Source: DAOTXL01 sp034434895 (lineage in GTDB: Bacteria; Chloroflexota; Anaerolineae; JAAYZQ01). From it: a stretch of DNA of 23,904 bases. Positions 7,663 through 15,888 of this stretch are shown here, in pieces. A model generated the notes under the pieces. That model was not told the DNA's origin and did not search any database. It saw nothing but the letters and a program-made list of their open reading frames with translations. Every line of letters starts with the position of its first letter. Position 1 is the first letter of the stretch. Where the stretch lies: assembly GCA_034434895.1 (NCBI GenBank), contig DAOTYI010000039.1, positions 1 to 23,904 on the forward strand, read 5' to 3'. Made by a program: the position numbers and the translations under genes.

Positions 7663-8568
7663 ATGAAATGCACAGAGTGCGGTGCAGAGAATGAGCCGGG
7701 AGCCAGGTTTTGCACCCGTTGCGGAGCATCGTTGGCCCCTGCGGCGGCGCCGGCCGAAGGCAGCAGCCTGAAACCGCTGGATACCGAGGTGGAGCATGTC
7801 CAACGTGAGTTCACCGGTGGTCGGGGACGGGTCAGTTATCGGATTGACGGCACGACGATGCAGGTGGTGACCATCGAGCTGGAACCGGGCGAGGTGATCT
7901 ATTCCGAGTCGGGGGGCATGAGCTGGATGAGCGGCAATGTAGAGATGCGCACCCACTCGGGCGGCGGTCTGGGCAAGATGGTCAAGCGGGCGCTGGCCGG
8001 CGAATCGTTGTTCATCACCGATTTTTATGTGGAGAGTGGCCGGGGCACGGTCACCTTCGCCTCCGAGTTCCCGGGCAAGATCATCCCCTTCAACCTGGGG
8101 CCGGGGGAGAGCATCATCGTCCAGAAGGATGCCTTTATGTGCGCCGAAAAGAGCGTCAACATTGACATGCACTTCCGCAAGCGGCTGGGCACCGGCCTGT
8201 TCGGTGGCGAAGGGTTTATCATGCAAAAGATCACCGGCCCGGGGCTGGCCTTCATCGAAGTGGATGGCGAGGTGGTCGAGTATGAGTTGCAACCGGGGCA
8301 GCAACTCAAGGTGGACACCGGTCACCTGGCAGCCATGGAATCGTCGGTGGACTTTGACGTGACCATGGTCAAAGGGTTCAGGAATATCCTGTTGGGCGGC
8401 GAAGGGCTGTTCCTGGCCAGCGTCCGGGGGCCGGGCAAGGTGTGGTTGCAGACGATGCCCATGTCCAAACTGGCACAAAAGGTGGCCCAGTTCATGCCTC
8501 AGGTGGGAGGCAAAGGCTCCAGCGGCGGGCTGAACATTGACGTAGGCAGCCTGCTGGGTGGGAGCTAA
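7663..8568 (+). CDS. AIM24 / TIGR00266 family protein with N-terminal zinc ribbon
   Basis: The protein is 301 aa. Residues 1-22 form a zinc ribbon with Cys3, Cys6, Cys17 and Cys20 (CTEC and CTRC knuckles). An Ala/Pro-rich linker is followed by an AIM24-type beta-sandwich from about residue 45 to 280, with characteristic segments such as EPGEVIYSESGGMSWM, GEGFIMQKITGPG and GGEGLFLASVRGPG. AIM24-like proteins are widespread, and their biochemical role in bacteria is not established. The C-terminus is Gly/Ser-rich. The start is secure: ATG preceded by AAAGGAGA. There is no signal peptide or membrane segment. The gene is monocistronic, with a promoter at 7575 and a strong terminator directly after the stop. 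Confidence 0.85.
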   Translation: MKCTECGAENEPGARFCTRCGASLAPAAAPAEGSSLKPLDTEVEHVQREFTGGRGRVSYRIDGTTMQVVTIELEPGEVIYSESGGMSWMSGNVEMRTHSGGGLGKMVKRALAGESLFITDFYVESGRGTVTFASEFPGKIIPFNLGPGESIIVQKDAFMCAEKSVNIDMHFRKRLGTGLFGGEGFIMQKITGPGLAFIEVDGEVVEYELQPGQQLKVDTGHLAAMESSVDFDVTMVKGFRNILLGGEGLFLASVRGPGKVWLQTMPMSKLAQKVAQFMPQVGGKGSSGGLNIDVGSLLGGS

Positions 8569-8572
8569 ATAT

Positions 8573-8611
8573 AAATCCTCCCGCAGGTTTTAGAACCTGC
8601 GGGAGGATTTT
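8573..8611. terminator. Strong bidirectional terminator
   Basis: A perfect 17-bp stem (8573-8589 with 8594-8610) carries a 4-base loop TTAG. It begins with AAA and ends with TTTT, so it works on both strands. It separates the convergent AIM24-like and glutamate dehydrogenase genes. Confidence 0.9.
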
Positions 8612-8631
8612 GTAGTGCCATCGGCCGGCCG

Positions 8632-9888
8632 TTACACCCAACCCCGCAGCTTCATCGCCTCGGCCACGCGGGCCACGGCGACGATATAGGCCCCCATGCG
8701 GTTGTGGACGCCATATTTCCGGGCCGTTTCGTGCACGGCGTGGAAGGCCGCCGTCATCTTTTTATCCAACTTCTCATAGACCTCATCAGCCTCCCAGTAA
8801 TAGTCGTAGGCATTCTGGACCTGCTCAAAATAGGACACGGTCACCCCGCCGGCATTGCACAAAAAGTCAGGGATGACATACACGCCGTTTTTGAACAGGA
8901 TTTCGTCGGCTTCGGGGGTGGTGGGGCCGTTGGCCAGCTCGGCGACGATCCGGGCCTTGATGTTGCCCGCGTTCCAGGGGCCGATCTGGTTTTCCAGGGC
9001 CGCCGGGATGAGCACGTCCACCTCCAGCTCCAGCAATGCCTCGTTGCTGACCGGCTGGCAGGCATCGCAGCAGCGGTAAGTGGCCACGGTGCCTTTTTCA
9101 TTCTTCCAGGCCAGCGTGGCCTCATAGTCCAGACCCTCGGCGCAGTAGACGCCCCCCTTCGAGTCGGACACGGCCACCACCTTCGAGCCGAACATGCTGG
9201 TGATGAGGTGATGGGCAAACTGTCCGGCGTTGCCATAGCCCTGGATGGCCACGGTGGCCTGGCTCAGGTCAATGCCCAGCAGCCTGGCCGCCTCGCGGAT
9301 GGTGTACATTCCCCCTCTGGCCGTGGCATCGCCGCGCCCCGCCGACCCTCCCAGGGCCAGCGGCTTGCCGGTGATCACGCCCGGCACATTGTACCCCCGC
9401 ATGACGCTGTACTCGTCCATCATCCAGGCCATGATCTGCGGCGTGGTATATACGTCGGGAGCCGGCACATCGGTCTCTTCGCCGATATAGTGGCCGATGG
9501 CGCGGATGTAGGCCCGGCTGAGGCGCTCCAGCTCCGAGGCCGACATCTCTTTGGGGTTGCAGACGATGCCCCCCTTGCCGCCGCCCAGCGGGATGTCCAC
9601 CACAGCCGTTTTCCAGGTCATCCACGCCGCCAGAGCGCGGACGGTATCAATCGTCTCTTCAGGATGAAAACGGATGCCTCCCTTGGTGGGGCCGCGAGCG
9701 TCGTTGTACTGGACGCGAAAGCCGTGAAAGATCTGGACGCTGCCGTCGTCCATGCGCACCGGCAACGTGACGTGAAACTCGCGCAGCGGCCAGCGCAGCA
9801 GCTCGTGCACGGCCGGCTCCAGGCCCATGATCCTGGCCGCCTCATCCAGTTGAGCCTGGGCGATCTTGAATGGATTCAACTCACTCAT
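8632..9888 (-). CDS. gdhA: Glu/Leu/Phe/Val dehydrogenase (glutamate dehydrogenase)
   Basis: A 418-aa cytosolic enzyme of the usual family length. It interconverts glutamate and 2-oxoglutarate plus ammonia with NAD(P). The substrate-binding stretch GPTKGGIRFHP and the catalytic-lysine region PLGGGKGG lie in the first third, with the active-site Asp in TDVPAPDV. The dinucleotide-binding loop is GYGNAG, in the second half. The start is taken at ATG 9888 (MSELNPFKIAQ) because GGAGAG lies 6 to 8 bases upstream and family members begin there. An upstream in-frame start at 9957 would add 23 residues that look like non-coding leader. The gene has its own promoter near 10080-10108 and a structured leader. 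Substrate choice among Glu/Leu/Phe/Val is inferred, with glutamate the most likely. Confidence 0.92.
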   Translation of the reverse strand: MSELNPFKIAQAQLDEAARIMGLEPAVHELLRWPLREFHVTLPVRMDDGSVQIFHGFRVQYNDARGPTKGGIRFHPEETIDTVRALAAWMTWKTAVVDIPLGGGKGGIVCNPKEMSASELERLSRAYIRAIGHYIGEETDVPAPDVYTTPQIMAWMMDEYSVMRGYNVPGVITGKPLALGGSAGRGDATARGGMYTIREAARLLGIDLSQATVAIQGYGNAGQFAHHLITSMFGSKVVAVSDSKGGVYCAEGLDYEATLAWKNEKGTVATYRCCDACQPVSNEALLELEVDVLIPAALENQIGPWNAGNIKARIVAELANGPTTPEADEILFKNGVYVIPDFLCNAGGVTVSYFEQVQNAYDYYWEADEVYEKLDKKMTAAFHAVHETARKYGVHNRMGAYIVAVARVAEAMKLRGWV

Positions 9889-9924
9889 TATTCTCTCCTT
9901 CAATCTCCTGGGTTTGGTATTGGG

Positions 9925-9957
9925 ATTGGGCTCTTTCGAGGGAAGGCGAAAGCCCAC
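9925..9957 (-). promoter_or_regulatory. Hairpin in the gdhA leader, proximal
   Basis: TGGGCTCTTTCG and CGAAAGCCCA form a stem with one bulged base around an 8-base loop, about 20 bases upstream of the gdhA ribosome-binding site. Together with the hairpin at 9998-10032 it makes the leader strongly structured. Confidence 0.4.
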
Positions 9958-9990
9958 CGCCTTGCCACGATGCCTCGTCAGGTGTCAGAA

Positions 9991-10032
9991 ACAAAAATAT
10001 ACCCGGTGGTCACCTCCTCGCGCGCGGGTATA
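9991..10032 (-). terminator. Attenuator-like hairpin with T run in the gdhA leader
   Basis: On the minus strand, TATACCCG (10032-10025) pairs with CGGGTATA (10005-9998) and is followed at once by TTTTTGTTT (9997-9989). Because a promoter lies upstream at 10080-10108 and gdhA starts at 9888, this would be an attenuator in the leader. It may instead be, or also act as, the terminator of the dinG transcript. A further GAATTGC/GCAATTC hairpin lies just upstream of it. Confidence 0.5.
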
Positions 10033-10079
10033 CCTTGCCTCAAGGAATTGCCACGCTGCAATTCTCAGATTGTGAGCAG

Positions 10080-10108
10080 ATTATAGCACAGCTACACGGC
10101 CAGGGCAA
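10080..10108 (-). promoter_or_regulatory. Promoter of gdhA
   Basis: On the minus strand, TTGCCC (10108-10103) and a perfect TATAAT (10085-10080) are 17 bases apart. The predicted start near 10073 gives a leader of about 185 bases. The promoter overlaps the 3' end of the 51-aa ORF. Confidence 0.65.
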
Positions 10109-10236
10109 AAACAGGAAGGTGCAATGCGCCCCTCGACCAGGCTCAGGGCAAGACTCAGGGCAGGCAGCCAAAGCAGAGCCAGGGCCAATCCCAGCAGCCC
10201 CAACGTCACAACCATTGCAAACTGTCTGCCGCTCAT
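10081..10236 (-). CDS. 51-aa predicted single-pass membrane peptide
   Basis: This small ORF begins MSGRQFAMVVTLGLLG, continues with a Leu/Ala-rich hydrophobic stretch (about residues 7-34), and ends in a short polar tail with two Cys (SCFC). It stops at TAA 10083-10081. A strong ribosome-binding site, AGGAGGAAGAAGAA, lies directly upstream, and the start is only 26 bases after the dinG stop, so it is probably the last gene of the dinG transcript. I do not recognise a family. The features support one transmembrane helix or an uncleaved signal-like segment; function is unknown. Its 3' end carries the gdhA promoter, which limits its freedom to vary. Confidence 0.6.
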   Translation of the reverse strand: MSGRQFAMVVTLGLLGLALALLWLPALSLALSLVEGRIAPSCFCPGRVAVL

Positions 10237-10262
10237 TTCTTCTTCCTCCTATGCAAATTACT

Positions 10263-13157
10263 TTAGATTTCGGATATCTCGGGAACCTCCGAGGTCTGGG
10301 GGGCGAGCGCCAGCCAGCGCTTCGCCGCCTCCGGCAGCCTGATCAGAGGGGCTCGCATCGTCAGGCATTCCGGCAGGGAGTTGAGAAACATGGACCCATA
10401 AGATTTGGTCAGCACCCGCCTGTCCAGGACGACAACCACACCCCGGTCGGCTCTGGTGCGGATCAGCCGCCCAAAACCCTGCCGGAAGCGCAAAATCGCC
10501 TCCGGGATGGCATATTGGGCAAAAGGGTTGTCATAGGTCTCGGAACGGGCGGCAAAGATCGGATCGTCGGGCACGGAGAAGGGCAGGCGGGCCAATACCA
10601 GCACACTGAGCGCCGGGCCGGCCACATCAATCCCCTCCCAAAAACTGCGGGTGCCCAGCAGCACTGCCCGGGGCGTGGTGCGGAAATTTTCCAGCAGTTG
10701 CGCCCGCGAACTGCCTGCCCCCTGCTCGTAGAGCACAATCCCGGCCTCGGCCAGGGGACGGGCGATGGCCTGTGAGGTGGTCCGCAGTTGGGAATAGGAG
10801 GTGAACAGCACCAGCGTCCGCCCCTCGGTGGCACGGCATAGGGCCACCAGGGCCTCCTCCACCCTCTTTTGGTAGTAAGGTTGATTGGGTTCAGGGATGT
10901 CGGTGGGCAGGTAGAGCAGGGTCGAACTCTTGTAGTCGAACGGCGAGCCGACCGCCAGCTCGTCCGCTTCCCAGGCGTTCAGCCGCTCGCGGATAAAGTC
11001 GAAGCGGTTGTCGGTCGCCAGCGTGGCCGAGGTGAGGATGACCGACTCTTTGGCCTGGAACAGGTGCTTCTCGACCAGTTTCCCCACATGCAACGGCGCG
11101 GCATGGAGCGTCACCCGCCCATCCTGGGCCGAGACGCTGGCCCAGTAGATCACCGCCTCTGACGGTTCGGCAATGCAGGCGTTGATCTGTGTCCGCAGCT
11201 CCCGCAGGCGGGCCAGATAGCCGGCGCAGTCCTGGATCAACCCCTCCAGGTCAGGGATGTCATACCGGTCCAGCTCGCTCAGGTCGCCACATAGCCGCTC
11301 CAGGTCGCCGATAATGTGGTAGAGCTGGGCGGCCAGGTTATCCCAACTGATCTCCACTTCACTCCAGGCCGGCTGGACCCGTTGACCGCTGGTCAGGCGG
11401 ATGCGCTGATCGTAATCGCCCTGGCGGGGGCTGTGCTCCCGCAAAAAGTCGCCCAAAACGTTGAAAAAGGCATAGACGCCGGTCAGGGCCGCTTCGACCT
11501 GGTGCTGCAAGGCATGGACATGGGCCTCCAACCGGGTCCACTCTTCAGCCGGGATCCTGCCCCGACAGCGGGCGAGCAGGTCGCTGAGGAAACCGCTGTA
11601 GCGCCGCACCCCCACCGGCCGGACCAGATCGGCGAGCACCCGCTCCACGGCCCGCTGGTCGGCCTCGAAGCTCAGTTGGCGGGTGACGCTATCCTCCAGG
11701 TGATGGGCCTCATCCACGATCAGGTAGCGATAGTCGGGCAGGACGCGGTTTTCGACCGCCACGTCCGAAAGGAGCAGGGCGTGGTTGACGATGATCAGAT
11801 GGGCCTGCTCGGCGGCGTGGCGGGCGCGATAAAAGAAGCAGCGGCCTCGCTCGCGGAAACGGCATCGCTCCAGCGTGCAGGTCTCGCTCTCGGCAGAGAT
11901 CTTGTTCCACAGCGCCTGCTCCAGGGGGTCGGGCATGAACAGTTCATCCCGTTCGCCTGTCTGAGTGCTGGGCAGCCAGACCAACACCTTGGCCAGCAGG
12001 CGCATCTCCTCCACCGAACTGACACCTGCCTGCCGCAGGGCGGCCAGCCGCCGCTGGCAGAGGTAGTTGCTCCGCCCCTTGAGCACCGCCACACGGAACT
12101 CAAAGGGCAATAGCTTTTGCAGGTCGGGGGTGTCTTTGCGGAAGAGCTGGTCCTGCAGGTTGATGGTGTTGGTGGACACCACCACCCGCTCGCCGTTGAG
12201 GTGGGCAAAGGTGACGGCCGGCAGCAGGTAGGCCAGGCTCTTGCCCGTGCCGGTGCCTGCCTCCACCAGCAGATGCTGCCGCCGGTTAAAAGCGGTGGCC
12301 ACGGCCCGCAGCATCTCCACCTGCTGTGGACGGTGCTCAAAGCCGGGAAAGCTGCGGGCCAGGAGGCCCCCTTCCTCCAACATGGCGGTCAGTTCGGCCA
12401 CATCCAGGGCGCGGGGCCGGGCGGCGCGGGTCAGCTCCTCCTCCTTCCCCGCCGTCGTGGCGAATAGCGGCCCCAACGCATCCTCTGGAGAGTCAGCCTG
12501 AGCGGCCAACTGCTGGCCGATGGCCCCCCGGAAGGCGGACTGCGCCTGAGCCCGTTCCAGGTCCAGGAATACCTGCCGCAAGGACCAGTCCACCGACCCG
12601 GCCAGACGGTTGATCTCCTGCAGAATGGCCGGAGGCAATTGGGCAGCCCGCTCCAGCAACGCCACAAAGAGGTCTTTGACCGCCAGAGCATCCTCCAGAG
12701 CGCGATGCGAGCAGAGGTTGGACAGTCCTAACGATTCACCCAACCTGCTCAGGCTATAACGGGCGGCGTGAGGGACCAGAATGCTGGCCAGCTCAAAGGT
12801 ATCCACCGCCTGATTGTCCAGGAGCAGGTCATAGCTGTGCAAAAAACTCAGGTCAAAGCTCACATTGTGGCCCACGATCGGATGGCTGCCCACAAAGCGG
12901 CGCAACTCGCCGGCCACCTGTCCAAAACGGGGGGCGCGGCTCACCTCGTCGTGGCCGATGCCGGTCAATTGCTGGATCTGGATGGGAATGGGCCGGCCCG
13001 GGTTGATCAGGCTGGACCATCTATCGAGCACCTGAGCCTGGAGGGCGCCTTCATGAGACAAGACGCGAAAGCGGACGAGGCCGATCTCCAGGATGGCATC
13101 GCGTTTGGGGTCCAGGCCCGTGGTCTCCAGGTCCAGGGCCACAAAAGTTCGGTTCAT
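10263..13157 (-). CDS. dinG: DinG-type ATP-dependent helicase with N-terminal DEDD exonuclease domain
   Basis: A 964-aa protein of the Bacillus-type DinG architecture. Residues 1-170 are a DnaQ-like 3'-5' exonuclease domain, with motifs LDLETTGL, HNVSFDLSFL and HRALEDA supplying the DEDDh residues. From about residue 250 runs an XPD-like superfamily 2 helicase: Walker A AGTGTGKS, DEAH box VDEAHHLEDS, and motif VI-like QGFGRLIRTRADRG. Four cysteines (in NYLCQRR, CTLERC and GRCFF) are placed as for the 4Fe-4S cluster of XPD/DinG helicases. Family role: unwinding or processing damaged or structured DNA, including R-loops. The start ATG follows GAGGAG. A 51-aa membrane peptide follows 26 bases after the stop. 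Confidence 0.93.
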   Translation of the reverse strand: MNRTFVALDLETTGLDPKRDAILEIGLVRFRVLSHEGALQAQVLDRWSSLINPGRPIPIQIQQLTGIGHDEVSRAPRFGQVAGELRRFVGSHPIVGHNVSFDLSFLHSYDLLLDNQAVDTFELASILVPHAARYSLSRLGESLGLSNLCSHRALEDALAVKDLFVALLERAAQLPPAILQEINRLAGSVDWSLRQVFLDLERAQAQSAFRGAIGQQLAAQADSPEDALGPLFATTAGKEEELTRAARPRALDVAELTAMLEEGGLLARSFPGFEHRPQQVEMLRAVATAFNRRQHLLVEAGTGTGKSLAYLLPAVTFAHLNGERVVVSTNTINLQDQLFRKDTPDLQKLLPFEFRVAVLKGRSNYLCQRRLAALRQAGVSSVEEMRLLAKVLVWLPSTQTGERDELFMPDPLEQALWNKISAESETCTLERCRFRERGRCFFYRARHAAEQAHLIIVNHALLLSDVAVENRVLPDYRYLIVDEAHHLEDSVTRQLSFEADQRAVERVLADLVRPVGVRRYSGFLSDLLARCRGRIPAEEWTRLEAHVHALQHQVEAALTGVYAFFNVLGDFLREHSPRQGDYDQRIRLTSGQRVQPAWSEVEISWDNLAAQLYHIIGDLERLCGDLSELDRYDIPDLEGLIQDCAGYLARLRELRTQINACIAEPSEAVIYWASVSAQDGRVTLHAAPLHVGKLVEKHLFQAKESVILTSATLATDNRFDFIRERLNAWEADELAVGSPFDYKSSTLLYLPTDIPEPNQPYYQKRVEEALVALCRATEGRTLVLFTSYSQLRTTSQAIARPLAEAGIVLYEQGAGSSRAQLLENFRTTPRAVLLGTRSFWEGIDVAGPALSVLVLARLPFSVPDDPIFAARSETYDNPFAQYAIPEAILRFRQGFGRLIRTRADRGVVVVLDRRVLTKSYGSMFLNSLPECLTMRAPLIRLPEAAKRWLALAPQTSEVPEISEI

Positions 13158-13239
13158 GGGGACTCCTCAGTGGCCAACGGGCCAGATGTTGAGGGTGCTG
13201 TTGGTCTGTTCATTCTGCCAATCTGCTGCTCTTTTCCCC

Positions 13240-13368
13240 CTTCGTGCCTTTGTGCCCTGGTGGTTCACAAGTCGCCTGCCTGAATGGTGATAATAGCTCT
13301 TTTCCCACTAAGGACACTGAGGTTTTCTCTTGTATTCTTCGTGTCCTTTGTGTCCTTTGTGGTTAACC
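13240..13368. repeat. Dispersed CACAAAGGACAC-type repeat, copy C (inverted relative to copy B)
   Basis: Read on the minus strand, this stretch gives AACCACAAAGGACAC, GAAGAATACAAGAGAAAACC, TGTCCTTAGTGG, AAAGAGCTAT, then the exact 19-mer ATTCAGGCAGGCGACTTGT found at 7397-7415. It is therefore a second full copy of the element at 7394-7525, in the opposite orientation. Confidence 0.7.
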
Positions 13369-13398
13369 GAGCATCACGAGGCGGTAAACAGATACCAG

Positions 13399-13541
13399 CC
13401 AAGTTTCGACTTGGTGTCCTGGAGCCTTTGTGGTAAGATGCTCCTGATCGGCTCCGATCGGGCCGGGCCAGTACCTTACAAGTGAAATTCTTGCCCGTTG
13501 GGCCAGAACATGGACCACAAAGGACAGCAGGGGCACAAAGG
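13399..13541. repeat. UUCG-loop hairpin and fragments of the same repeat family
   Basis: CCAAGT-TTCG-ACTTGG (13399-13414) is a short hairpin with a stable UUCG-type loop. It is followed by repeat fragments TGTCCTGGAGCCTTTGTGGT (13415-13434) and GGACCACAAAGGACAGCAG (13512-13530). From 13158 to 13754 there is no gene; apart from these repeats and a GC-rich palindromic stretch near 13634-13675 I see nothing definite. Confidence 0.45.
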
Positions 13542-13754
13542 TTTTTCCGCAGATTTAAGCCATCCCCTGATGTTTTATTATACTTCAGGTCTGGATAAAT
13601 GTAAAGACCTGCGCTGACTGAGGTCAGCCTCTTTGGGCCTGTGGCCGGCGGTCGGCCTGCGCCGGCCGGAGGGGGTGCGGAGGCGCTGGCCGACGCCCGG
13701 CGCCACAGGCGCCCAAGAAGGCCGATTTCCAATCGCGCAAGAAGAGGAGGGGAA

Positions 13755-14849
13755 ATGTCGGAGGAACGAAGCAGACCTGACGTTGAACCGGTATGGACCT
13801 ATCGCGGCTATCAACTGCGGCCCAGCGAGTTCACCACAGCCATGGTCCACTTTTTCCGCGCCGAGGTGCAGCGGGCCAATGTCTGGCGGCAGCGGCTGGA
13901 TACCACCACCAACTGGGCAGTGCTGACCACCGGCGCAGCCATCTCGTTCGCCTTCAGCCGGGCCATCGCCGAGGATCACCGGGTGATCATCCTGAATGTC
14001 CTGCTGGTCACCCTCTTTCTGTATATCGAGGCCCGCCGCGACCGCTACTATGAGCTGTGGAGCTATCGCGTGCGGCTGATGGAGACCGACTTTTTTGCCA
14101 CGATGCTGGTGCCGCCTTTCCATCCCGCCGCCGATTGGGCCGAGAGCCTGGCCGAAAATCTGCTCCATCCCCAGTTTCCGATCTCGATGTGGGAAGCGCT
14201 TGGCCGGCGCTTCCGTCGCAACTATTTCTGGATCTATGTCGTTCTGGGACTGGCCTGGCTGTCGAAAGTATGGCTGCACCCCATCCCCGCCACCTCCTGG
14301 ACACAGTTCATCTCCAGGGCAGCCATCGGCCCGATCCCCGGCGAGTTGGTCCTGACGGTCGGCTTCCTGTTCAACGGCCTGCTGGCGCTCATCGGCCTGC
14401 TGACGGTCGGGCTGCAACAGGCGGCTGGCGAAGTGCTGCCGCGCTACGGGGCCTTCCAACTGCCCGGCCTGCCGGAACGCGCACCCGCTGCGGCCCGCCG
14501 ACCGGCCGGCTGGCGGGCCTGGTTCCGCCCCAGCCGGCGACGGCAACAGCTCCTGGCTCTGATCATCACCGACCGGGCGCAGGCTGTGGCCGACCGCATC
14601 TTGCACGAGATGAGGCGGGGGGTGACCGCCCTGTCCGGGATCGGCATGTACACCCGGCGGCCGCACACAGTGCTGTTGTGTGCCCTGACCGTGACCGAGG
14701 TCGGGCAGCTCAAAGACCTGGTCTCCGCCGAAGACCCCCAGGCGTTCATCACCCTGACGCCAGCTCAAGAGGTGTTGGGCAAAGGCTTTGCACCGTTGCG
14801 CGAGGAGGAGGTGGCAGAGGGTGAGGGGCAGGAGGTGGATGGCCGCTGA
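13755..14849 (+). CDS. DUF2270 integral membrane protein with C-terminal DUF2179-like domain
   Basis: A 364-aa protein, started at ATG 13755 because AGGAGGGGAA lies directly upstream; an earlier in-frame start at 13641 would add GC-rich, non-conserved sequence. The first 230 residues match DUF2270: RGYQLRPSEFTTAMVHFFRA, about four membrane segments (53-70, 77-92, 155-175, 196-222), and the YIEARRDRYYELW signature. Residues 266-346 look like the soluble DUF2179 domain found at the C-terminus of YitT proteins (RGVTALSGIGMYT, LLCALTVTEVGQLK, DPQAFITL, EVLGKGF). DUF2179 folds like small ligand-binding regulators, so a sensor role on the inner face of the membrane is plausible but unproven. The acidic tail has no assigned role. 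The gene is convergent with the next one (16-base gap). Confidence 0.82.
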   Translation: MSEERSRPDVEPVWTYRGYQLRPSEFTTAMVHFFRAEVQRANVWRQRLDTTTNWAVLTTGAAISFAFSRAIAEDHRVIILNVLLVTLFLYIEARRDRYYELWSYRVRLMETDFFATMLVPPFHPAADWAESLAENLLHPQFPISMWEALGRRFRRNYFWIYVVLGLAWLSKVWLHPIPATSWTQFISRAAIGPIPGELVLTVGFLFNGLLALIGLLTVGLQQAAGEVLPRYGAFQLPGLPERAPAAARRPAGWRAWFRPSRRRQQLLALIITDRAQAVADRILHEMRRGVTALSGIGMYTRRPHTVLLCALTVTEVGQLKDLVSAEDPQAFITLTPAQEVLGKGFAPLREEEVAEGEGQEVDGR

Positions 14850-14865
14850 CCGGAGGCGGCGCAGA

Positions 14866-15876
14866 TCAGCCCCATACGCCGGGGATCGCCCGTCCACACT
14901 CAGGGCAGCACCCCCGCTCCAGCCGCTGACGGATCACCTGCAATCCCCACCGCTCGACCAGAAGCGCCCCGCAGCCAGGGCAGCGGGTGTTCTCCAGAGG
15001 GTGGCCCGGCACGTTGCCCAGGTACACAAATTCCAGGCCGGCTTCCCTTCCGACCTGCCAGGCCCGCTCCAGGGTGCGCAGCGGCGTCGGGGGGGCAGCA
15101 AAGCGGTAGGCGGGGTAGTAGCCGCTGACGTGCCAGGGCACCTCCGGCCCCAGGTCGGTGACGATGCGGCCGGCGATGCCGCGTAAAACCTCCTCGTCGT
15201 CGTTCACCCCTGGAATCACCAGCGTCGTGATCTCCAGCCAGACCCCTGCCTGCCGCGCCAGGCGGCAGTTGCGCCACACCTTCTCCACCTCTGCTCCGCA
15301 GTAATGCCGCACCGCCTGAGCATCCCCCTTGACATCCACATTCATGGCGTCCAGCCCGGCGGCCAGCAGCAGCTCTAACGCCTGGGGGGTCATGTAGCCG
15401 TTGGTCACATAGGTGTTGTACAGGCCCCGCTGCCGGGCCAGGCGAAAGAGCTCCAGCGACCATTCCAGGGAGAGGGTGGGTTCATTAAAGCTGACAGAGG
15501 TGCCCCGGCAGCCCGATTCCTCGGCCCTGAGCACAAACTCAGCCGGCGACAGAAAGCGGGTTGGCCGGGGCCTGGCCTTCGAGATCTCCCAGTTCTGGCA
15601 CCAGGGACAGGCAAAGTTGCAGGAGAAGGAACCGCCGGTCAGGGCCAGGCTGCCGGGATAGAAATGGTGGAGCGGCTTTTTCTCGATCGGGTTGGCCGAC
15701 AGGGAAGAGACGGCGCCATAGATGAGAGTCACCAGCCGGCCGTCGCGGTGGCTTCGGGTCTGGCACCAGCCCAACCCGCCGGGGGCGATCTCACACCGCC
15801 GCTCACAGGTCAGGCACCGGATCCGCTCCCCGGCCGGTTCCGCGAGCAACGCCGGCCGGATGAACCGTTCATCCAT
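14866..15876 (-). CDS. amrS: AmmeMemoRadiSam system radical SAM enzyme (AmrS)
   Basis: A 336-aa radical SAM protein of the pyruvate-formate-lyase-activase-like AmrS group. Cys86, Cys90 and Cys93 (CNFACPWC) bind the 4Fe-4S cluster. An N-terminal Cys21/24/28/38 cluster (CLTCERRC...WC) precedes the core, and a C-terminal zinc-ribbon-like pair (CPGCG and CPECG) closes it. AmrS proteins are named for co-occurrence with AMMECR1 and Memo partners; neither is in this window, so the reaction remains unknown. The start ATG has no clear ribosome-binding site but lies only 12 bases after the glgA stop, suggesting translational coupling. Confidence 0.9.
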   Translation of the reverse strand: MDERFIRPALLAEPAGERIRCLTCERRCEIAPGGLGWCQTRSHRDGRLVTLIYGAVSSLSANPIEKKPLHHFYPGSLALTGGSFSCNFACPWCQNWEISKARPRPTRFLSPAEFVLRAEESGCRGTSVSFNEPTLSLEWSLELFRLARQRGLYNTYVTNGYMTPQALELLLAAGLDAMNVDVKGDAQAVRHYCGAEVEKVWRNCRLARQAGVWLEITTLVIPGVNDDEEVLRGIAGRIVTDLGPEVPWHVSGYYPAYRFAAPPTPLRTLERAWQVGREAGLEFVYLGNVPGHPLENTRCPGCGALLVERWGLQVIRQRLERGCCPECGRAIPGVWG

Positions 15877-15888
15877 TGGGGGGATGAC

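Noticed and set aside
9886..9957. N-terminal extension of glutamate dehydrogenase (23 extra residues)
   Set aside because: The extension reads as leader DNA, includes a hairpin arm, and the ATG at 9888 has a proper ribosome-binding site.
9998..10032. T-box riboswitch in the gdhA leader
   Set aside because: The sequence GGTGACCACC superficially recalls the T-box, but the conserved GGGTGGNACCGCG core and Stem I features are absent.
13578..14897. A 439-codon open frame on the minus strand
   Set aside because: It is antisense to the DUF2270 gene, which has a good ribosome-binding site and conserved domains.
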